A stretch of DNA of 12,563 bases from Deltaproteobacteria bacterium. Lineage in GTDB: Bacteria; Myxococcota_A; SURF-8. Positions within the stretch are counted from its first letter, which is position 1; every line of letters begins with the position of its first letter. Below are positions 7,832-12,563 of this stretch, one piece after another. Under the pieces are notes generated by a model. It searched no databases. It saw nothing but the letters and a program-made list of their open reading frames with translations, and was not told the origin of the DNA. Location: assembly GCA_029570245.1 (NCBI GenBank), contig JAKQSH010000368.1, positions 1-12,563 on the forward strand, written 5' to 3'. A program made the position numbers and the translations under genes.

Positions 7832-7869
7832 AATAAATTAAAATTAAGCATAATACGCGCAAATTTTTG

Positions 7870-10008
7870 ATGATTGAAAAAACTGTTGTGCAGAGTAAAA
7901 TCAGAACGGCAGAGAGCATAAAAGGAGAAAAAAACATAAAAGCCACAATCGTTATCAGGTCCATGAACGACGGTCCCGAACTGGTGCGGCGCTGTCTGGT
8001 GGCGGTGCGCAGTCAGGAAGGCGTGGACTTCGACATTCTGCATATTGATTCCGGCTCCCGTGACGGTACGTTGGAAGTGATTCGTGAGTTGGGCGGCACT
8101 CTGTATCATATTCGTCCTTGTGAGTACATTCCCGGAAGAGTGCTCAATTTTGCTATGGAACTCTGCTCGAATGAGCTGGTGGTGTTTCTTAACGCAGACG
8201 CGGTTCCGGTCGGACGCAGCTGGCTGTCTGAACTTATAAAGCCTCTGTTGAATTCCGAAAGTGTCGCCGCAACTTTTTCGCGTCAGATTGCGCGCGAGGA
8301 CGCGCAGCCTCTGTTTGTGAAAGACAACGAAAGGGCTTTTGGAGACGGTAGAGAACATTCGGGCTGGCGTCACTTTTTTTCAATGGTGTCCAGCGCCGTG
8401 AAGCGGAGTTACTGGCGCACCTGTCGTTTCAGTGACAGTCTGCGCTATTCGGAAGACATCGACTGGACCTACAGAATGCGCCTGTCCGGTGCGCAGATTG
8501 TCTATGTTCCGCAATCGGCAGTGGTGCATTCTCACAATTACTCTCTTAAACAGAGCTATCGCCGCCATTTCGGCGAAGGTGTCGCGGATGCGCACATTTA
8601 CAGAACTGATGTTTTCGATGCATCATTTGTGCGCCAGGTGCTTCTTTCGGGCCTGCGCGAAAACCTGCGTGATTTCCGCATTGCAATTGCCGAAAAGAAC
8701 CCTGCGGTAATAACCATGTCTCCGCTGCTGCGTACCGCTCAGCGTCTTGGGCATTATTCCGGCCTTAAGCAGGGATTGAAGTCGTTGACTGAGTTTACAT
8801 CAATTCCGGCCCCGGATATTTCGGTGCCTACGCGCGGTCGCTTTACCGCAGATGAGGAGCCGGAGCTTGAAGCTCGAATTGATTCCGATCTGGAACACAT
8901 TAAAGCCGGCATTCTTCAACTCCCGCACGCTCCGCTGGCGCTGGTGCTGGGCGGCGGATACGGCAGGCGCGAAGGCGGAGTTCTGGAACGAGAAGGGCGT
9001 AAGGCGCCATATAACGATTATGATCTGTACGCCGTATATGACAGCCGATTTCCATATATAGGCGGTGGAATTCGAGGCGCTCTGCATGACACTGCGTATC
9101 GCCTGGGAAAAGAGCTTGGAATTGATGTCGATATCGCGCCTGTCAGTCTCGCCAGGCTGCGCAAAGCTCCACGGCGCATCGAATGGTACGAGCTGCGGCG
9201 CGGGCACTCGGTTCTGTTCGGTCCCGCTCGCCTGCTGGATGAAATGCCGGAAATGTCCGGCTCCGATATTCCATACGACGAGGGCGAACGGCTGCTTATG
9301 AATCGTTCCGTCGGGCTGATTCTGGCGCGGCGAAGGCTCTCTGCACTTGAAAAATTGAGCGATGTGTCTGCCTTCGAAGATGTGGATTTCATTACGCGCA
9401 ACATTTACAAGGCGGCGCTGGCTGCCGGTGATCTGGTGTTGCTGAGGCATGGACTTTATCATTACAGCTATAGAGAAAGAGCCTCCCGCATGTCTGCACT
9501 GACGGGCGGACCGCTTGAACTTGAACATATAAAAAGAATGTATGCTTCAGCCGTGCGATTCAGGGCCAGGCCGTTCTTCGACTGTGGTGACAGCGCAGCT
9601 CTGCGTGAATTATGGCTGGAGGGTCGCGCTGTTCTTGAGTCTGCCGCGCGCTGGTTTGTACATTCCATACGTGGCAGCGCCGACTGGCTGGGCTACGGCA
9701 GGCGGATTCTCGATGCTTCTACTGGGTCTTCGTTTATTAACCGTATGAAAACCGCCAGAGTATTAGGTTTTGCTGCAGCCTCCGATGGAAACGCCTCAAC
9801 GCACCCGCAGATGCGCATACGAGCTTCTGTTCCGGTGCTTCTGTTCGGGCCGGAATGCGATGGCAGCAAAAAGTCGGCGCCGTTGCTGGACATGCTGTCG
9901 AAAGCGCTGTTGATGCCGCAATGCTCTTCTGAGCGGGCTGCCGACATTGAAGCTTTTCTGCTTGCGGCGGAAACCCGTATGCTGGATATCTGGCGGGAGG
10001 TGAACTGA
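7870..10008 (+). CDS. GT2 glycosyltransferase fused to a Pol-beta-like nucleotidyltransferase domain
   Basis: Residues below are numbered from the TTG at 7867, one codon before the ATG I prefer. Residues 25-310 form a GT-A, family 2 glycosyltransferase of rhamnosyltransferase type: ATIVIRSMND beta strand, HIDSGSRDGT, FLNADA (D111, metal/nucleotide-sugar site) and SEDIDW (E196/D197, candidate catalytic base region). Residues 350-430 match a nucleotidyltransferase core: LVLGGGYGRREGG (359-371), NDYD (D384, D386) and DVDIAP (third carboxylate D420 or D422). About 270 mostly helical residues follow (R, L, A rich) and I do not recognise them with certainty. GT2 proteins are usually 250-350 residues, so this is a fusion. 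The GT half would add a sugar to a glycan at the cytoplasmic membrane face; the second half would transfer a nucleotidyl group to an unknown acceptor. It heads the right-hand operon. No Shine-Dalgarno precedes ATG 7870. Confidence 0.82.
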   Translation: MIEKTVVQSKIRTAESIKGEKNIKATIVIRSMNDGPELVRRCLVAVRSQEGVDFDILHIDSGSRDGTLEVIRELGGTLYHIRPCEYIPGRVLNFAMELCSNELVVFLNADAVPVGRSWLSELIKPLLNSESVAATFSRQIAREDAQPLFVKDNERAFGDGREHSGWRHFFSMVSSAVKRSYWRTCRFSDSLRYSEDIDWTYRMRLSGAQIVYVPQSAVVHSHNYSLKQSYRRHFGEGVADAHIYRTDVFDASFVRQVLLSGLRENLRDFRIAIAEKNPAVITMSPLLRTAQRLGHYSGLKQGLKSLTEFTSIPAPDISVPTRGRFTADEEPELEARIDSDLEHIKAGILQLPHAPLALVLGGGYGRREGGVLEREGRKAPYNDYDLYAVYDSRFPYIGGGIRGALHDTAYRLGKELGIDVDIAPVSLARLRKAPRRIEWYELRRGHSVLFGPARLLDEMPEMSGSDIPYDEGERLLMNRSVGLILARRRLSALEKLSDVSAFEDVDFITRNIYKAALAAGDLVLLRHGLYHYSYRERASRMSALTGGPLELEHIKRMYASAVRFRARPFFDCGDSAALRELWLEGRAVLESAARWFVHSIRGSADWLGYGRRILDASTGSSFINRMKTARVLGFAAASDGNASTHPQMRIRASVPVLLFGPECDGSKKSAPLLDMLSKALLMPQCSSERAADIEAFLLAAETRMLDIWREVN
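9995..10000 (+). promoter_or_regulatory. Ribosome binding site of the phosphodiesterase gene
   Basis: GGGAGG lies 10 nt before the ATG at 10011, inside the end of the fusion gene. It fixes the start two bases after the preceding stop. Confidence 0.55.
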
Positions 10009-10010
10009 TT

Positions 10011-11186
10011 ATGCCGACATACGACAAACTTTCGCTGTTCATTTTCATCGACGCTTTCGGCTGGGACATATTGAACGGTGTGAATTTTTTCGAGAGCGAA
10101 CTGCCGCATCGCCGCAGGCTGCGCTCTGTTCTCGGATATTCAAGCACGGCTGTGCCGTCCATTCTCACCGGGCGCTATCCGGCTGAGCACGGCCACTTCT
10201 CCTTTTACTATTACGATCCGGTGAACTCGCCCTTCAAATGGCTGAAGCCTCTGCGCCTCACGCCGGATTTTCTTGCGTCCCGCGCCAGAGTGCGCAACAG
10301 AATATCGCAGTATCTGAAGCGCATTTACGGCTACACCGGATATTTCCAGATTTACAGCATGCCGTTCAAATACATACATCTTTTCGATTATTGCGAAAAG
10401 AAAAGCATTTTCGCTCCTGATGGAATAATAAACGGCGATAATATCTTCACGAAACTTGAACTGGCGGATGTTGACTATCATGTTTCCGACTGGCGCGCCT
10501 CCGAAGAACGGAATTTCGCATCGGTTTGCAGTGCGGTAGAAAGCCGTTCGATAGAGTGGGCCTTTTTCTACAACGCCGATCTTGACGGCATACTGCATAT
10601 TCACGGTGCTGGTTCGATGGAGTCTCTGACCCGCATCGGGCTTTACCGCAAGCGTCTCGGCGAGCTGTTCGATATTGTCAGGCGCAATTACCGCGAAAGC
10701 GACATATACGTTTTCTCCGATCACGGCATGGCCAACACGACCGAACACCACGAGCTGTGGCGCGATGTCGAAAAACTCGGCTTCCGATTCGGGCGCGATT
10801 ATGCGGCGGTGTACGATTCCACCATGGCGCGTTTCTGGTTTTTCAACCAGGACGCACGCGCGGCTGTGACTCGTCTTCTCAACTCAAAAACCTATGGACG
10901 CATACTGGGCGAAGAAGAGTTGAAAGAGCTGAAAGCCTGGTTCCCGGACGGAAAATACGGCGAGCTGTTCTTCATGCTGCAGGAGAAGCATCTCATAGTG
11001 CCGAGTTTCATGGTCCGCAAACCAATAAAGGGCATGCACGGTTATCACCCGGACGCAGCCTCGTCATACGCCATGATAATGTCCAATCGTCCTTTGCCGG
11101 ATTCGGTTAAGGCCATTACGGACATATACGGTCTTATGGTGCAGCCTCTTGTCGGGCGGGACTGCTGTAAAGGGAGGACGGCATGA
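10011..11186 (+). CDS. Alkaline-phosphatase-superfamily phosphodiesterase / nucleotide pyrophosphatase-like (PF01663-like)
   Basis: The 391-residue protein shows the two-metal site of type I phosphodiesterases and NPPs: D14 in FIFIDAFGWD, the nucleophile loop YSSTAVPSILTGRYP (43-57, S45 or T46 nearest the usual Thr position), D192 and H196 (DGILH), D237 and H238 (SDHGM), and H343 (GMHGYHPD). Spacing D-x3-H and the DH pair agree with known members. No signal peptide or membrane segment is seen, so it probably works in the cytoplasm. The family cleaves phosphodiesters or pyrophosphates, or transfers phospho groups to glycans. The substrate is unknown, but its place directly after the GT2-nucleotidyltransferase fusion suggests a nucleotide or phosphodiester-linked glycan intermediate. 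Its TGA overlaps the start of the GT4 gene (ATGA). Confidence 0.8.
   Translation: MPTYDKLSLFIFIDAFGWDILNGVNFFESELPHRRRLRSVLGYSSTAVPSILTGRYPAEHGHFSFYYYDPVNSPFKWLKPLRLTPDFLASRARVRNRISQYLKRIYGYTGYFQIYSMPFKYIHLFDYCEKKSIFAPDGIINGDNIFTKLELADVDYHVSDWRASEERNFASVCSAVESRSIEWAFFYNADLDGILHIHGAGSMESLTRIGLYRKRLGELFDIVRRNYRESDIYVFSDHGMANTTEHHELWRDVEKLGFRFGRDYAAVYDSTMARFWFFNQDARAAVTRLLNSKTYGRILGEEELKELKAWFPDGKYGELFFMLQEKHLIVPSFMVRKPIKGMHGYHPDAASSYAMIMSNRPLPDSVKAITDIYGLMVQPLVGRDCCKGRTA
11172..11177 (+). promoter_or_regulatory. Ribosome binding site of the GT4 gene
   Basis: GGGAGG is 5 nt upstream of ATG 11183, within the last codons of the phosphodiesterase gene. It supports the start inside the ATGA overlap and translational coupling. 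Confidence 0.6.
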
Positions 11187-12403
11187 AAATCCTGATGGTG
11201 AGCAATCTTTATCCTCCTGCGGTTCTGGGCGGGTACGAAATTCTGTGCGAGCAGACGGCAGCGGAGTTCGTCGGTATGGGGCATGAAGTATTCATCCATA
11301 CCAGCGATTTCAATACTGAAGATGCGCGTCTTCAGACAAATGAACGCGGCGCATACGGCGAGCACGTAAGGCGCAATCTGCTTCAGTATCTGCCTTTCGG
11401 GCTCAAACCGCGCCGCGCGCGTCTGCGCCATCTTGCGGCGGACATATACAACGAAGAAGTTGCCTTGCGTCATATCCGACAGGTCAAGCCTGACGTGATT
11501 TTTTTCTGGAGTCTCCGGCGTCTTTCTCTGGGGCCGCTGAGAGCGGCACTGCGCAGCGGCGTCCCATGTGCCATGTCTCTCAACGACGATTATCTGCTGG
11601 CATACAAACCTGTCGATTGTGCTCTGACTCCGCGCCGTGCGGCGGGCTGGCTTCTTGATCACAGTCTGTTCAGGCGCACAACCTGGGCGGGAATAAAGTT
11701 TCCGCCGGTAACTGCAATAAGTTTTTCGCTGTTGCAGAAGCTGAAGACTGAAGGCGTACCGTTCAAATACACGAATGTGATTTATCAGGGCGTTGATGCC
11801 GGAGATTTTTCAGCCAAGTCCAGACCGGGACTGCTGCACAAGCCGCTCAGGCTGCTTTATGCGGGGCAGCTGCACGAATACAAAGGAGTGCACACTGCTG
11901 TAGAAGCTCTGTCTCTGCTTGTTCGCAAAGGGCGTGATGCCGTACTGGAGGTGGTCGGGACGGGAGAGACTGCATATGTGAAGAATCTGGAAAGTCTGGC
12001 GTTAGCGCCGGATATCGCTGGACGCGTGAAATTCAGGGGGCGTGTGCCGCGTCGCGAACTGGCCGAAATTTACCGCAGCAGCGATATCATGCTGTTTACG
12101 TCCATATGGGACGAGCCTTTCGGGCTTACCAATCTTGAAGCTATGGCTTCGGGGACATCATTGGTGAGCACGACCTGTGGCGGTCCGGGCGAATTTCTGA
12201 AAGACGGCATCAACGCCGTGACGTTTGCTGCCGGAAACGCAGCATCTCTGGCTTCGGCAGTGGAGCGGCTTATGGACGATCCGGCTTTGTGTCGCAGCAT
12301 TGCGCGCGAAGGTCTTCGCACTGTTCACGAAGATTTTTCGATGCGGCGTTATGCGCGTGATCTTGAGAAATTTTTATATGATGTTTCAGGCGGATTGAAA
12401 TGA
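11183..12403 (+). CDS. GT4-family (GT-B) glycosyltransferase
   Basis: The 406-residue protein has the two Rossmann-like halves of GT-B enzymes. The N-terminal half begins with MKILMVSNLYPP and a GGYE glycine loop (16-19), as in Glyco_transf_4 domains. The C-terminal half begins near residue 220 with LRLLYAGQLHEYKG, continues with a VVGTGE strand and turn, FRGRVPRRELAEIY, and ends in the E-x7-E nucleotide-sugar motif (E311 and E319 in DEPFGLTNLEAM). It is a retaining enzyme that transfers a sugar from an NDP-sugar to a growing glycan or lipid carrier. Length is typical for the family. It overlaps both neighbours by 4 nt (ATGA), so it is part of the same transcript. Donor and acceptor cannot be told from the sequence. 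Confidence 0.92.
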   Translation: MKILMVSNLYPPAVLGGYEILCEQTAAEFVGMGHEVFIHTSDFNTEDARLQTNERGAYGEHVRRNLLQYLPFGLKPRRARLRHLAADIYNEEVALRHIRQVKPDVIFFWSLRRLSLGPLRAALRSGVPCAMSLNDDYLLAYKPVDCALTPRRAAGWLLDHSLFRRTTWAGIKFPPVTAISFSLLQKLKTEGVPFKYTNVIYQGVDAGDFSAKSRPGLLHKPLRLLYAGQLHEYKGVHTAVEALSLLVRKGRDAVLEVVGTGETAYVKNLESLALAPDIAGRVKFRGRVPRRELAEIYRSSDIMLFTSIWDEPFGLTNLEAMASGTSLVSTTCGGPGEFLKDGINAVTFAAGNAASLASAVERLMDDPALCRSIAREGLRTVHEDFSMRRYARDLEKFLYDVSGGLK

Positions 12404-12563
12404 GAATACTTCAGATTGCCAGAAGATACGTGCGCAGCGACTGGGGCGGAACCGAAAACGTGGTTTCGAACCTGACCCGCGAAATCCTGCTGCGCGGACA
12501 TTATACCGAATTGTGGACTTCCTCGGCGTTGTCGCAGCCCGGCAGCGAAATGCTGGAAGGCGT
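12400..12563 (+). CDS. Glycosyltransferase (GT4-like) N-terminus, 3' partial
   Basis: An ATG overlapping the preceding stop (ATGA) opens a frame that runs to the window edge, 54 full codons. The start MRILQIARRY, then SDWGGTEN and VVSNLTREILLRGH, is the usual first strand, glycine-rich loop and helix of a GT4/GT-B N-terminal domain, followed by a short strand (TELWTS). It is therefore most likely another glycosyltransferase of the same locus. Only the N-terminal part is visible, and the E-x7-E motif lies outside the window. Confidence 0.7.
   Translation, partial: MRILQIARRYVRSDWGGTENVVSNLTREILLRGHYTELWTSSALSQPGSEMLEG

Larger units (their letters stand above)
7804..7832 (-). promoter_or_regulatory. 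Candidate promoter of the response-regulator gene
   Basis: Minus-strand TTGCAT (plus 7827-7832) and TACAAT (plus 7804-7809) are separated by 17 nt, a sigma-70-like arrangement with a good -10 (5/6) and a partial -35 (3/6). Transcription would begin near 7797, leaving a leader of about 70 nt before the ATG. It lies in very AT-rich DNA, so chance matches are possible. Confidence 0.4.
7726..7869. other. AT-rich divergent intergenic region
   Basis: This 144 bp spacer is about 23% GC by my count, against much higher GC in the flanking genes. It is the only real intergenic space in the window. It contains the candidate promoters and the palindrome, plus a weaker 5 bp dyad (TCTAT/ATAGA at 7765-7779) in the leader of the regulator gene. 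I see no small ORF or RNA gene in it. Confidence 0.7.

Noticed and set aside
7849..7854. CATAAT as a second plus-strand -10
   Set aside because: No -35 at an acceptable distance and only 15 bp before the start codon, so the transcript would be nearly leaderless; TATAAT at 7808 is better.
8800..9528. 242-codon minus-strand frame within the fusion gene
   Set aside because: It is a shadow of the nucleotidyltransferase frame; its product is rich in Q, R and H and has no domain pattern.
1..12563. Mobile element, prophage, CRISPR or toxin-antitoxin content
   Set aside because: No transposase, integrase, direct-repeat array or small toxin-like gene pair was seen. The nucleotidyltransferase domain recalls MNT antitoxins, but it is part of a large glycosyltransferase fusion without a separate HEPN toxin gene.

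Overview
The window is a gene-dense piece of a bacterial surface-polysaccharide (exopolysaccharide, capsule or O-antigen type) locus. It holds eight genes, and the first and last run off the window. I cannot name the organism. A Wzx-like lipid-linked oligosaccharide flippase, CelD/BcsL-like acyltransferases and mixed GT2/GT4 glycosyltransferases suggest a Gram-negative-type bacterium with moderately high-GC coding DNA and GTG starts. That is a weak inference. I see no tRNA, rRNA, CRISPR array, insertion sequence or attachment site.

Left block (1-6549, all + strand, one apparent operon). It contains the 3' part of a HAD-type hydrolase fused to a large uncharacterised domain, a 12-14 segment polysaccharide flippase, a single-domain GNAT/CelD-like acyltransferase, and a 784-residue protein that is two such acyltransferase domains fused head to tail. 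Genes are spaced by a few bases or overlap, which implies translational coupling. The three acyltransferase units keep the same motif ladder.

Centre (6550-7869). A minus-strand response regulator with a C-terminal SpoIIE/PP2C-type serine phosphatase points away from a 144 bp, very AT-rich divergent intergenic region. That region carries overlapping back-to-back promoter candidates and a 17 bp palindrome (8 bp arms) overlapping the minus-strand -35. The regulator ends exactly where the left block ends, with no spacer.

Right block (7870-12563, + strand, a second operon). It starts with a 712-residue fusion of a GT2 glycosyltransferase to a Pol-beta-like nucleotidyltransferase. Next comes an alkaline-phosphatase-superfamily phosphodiesterase with a near-complete metal-ligand set, then a GT4 glycosyltransferase, then the start of another GT4-like gene. 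The last three junctions are tight (2 bp gap, then two ATGA overlaps).

Putative joint function (inference): glycosyltransferases build a repeat unit, the acyltransferases decorate it, the flippase exports it, and the phosphatase regulator signals to this or another process. The most unusual elements are the GT2-nucleotidyltransferase fusion followed immediately by a phosphodiesterase, and the tandem-fused acyltransferase beside its single-domain paralogue.
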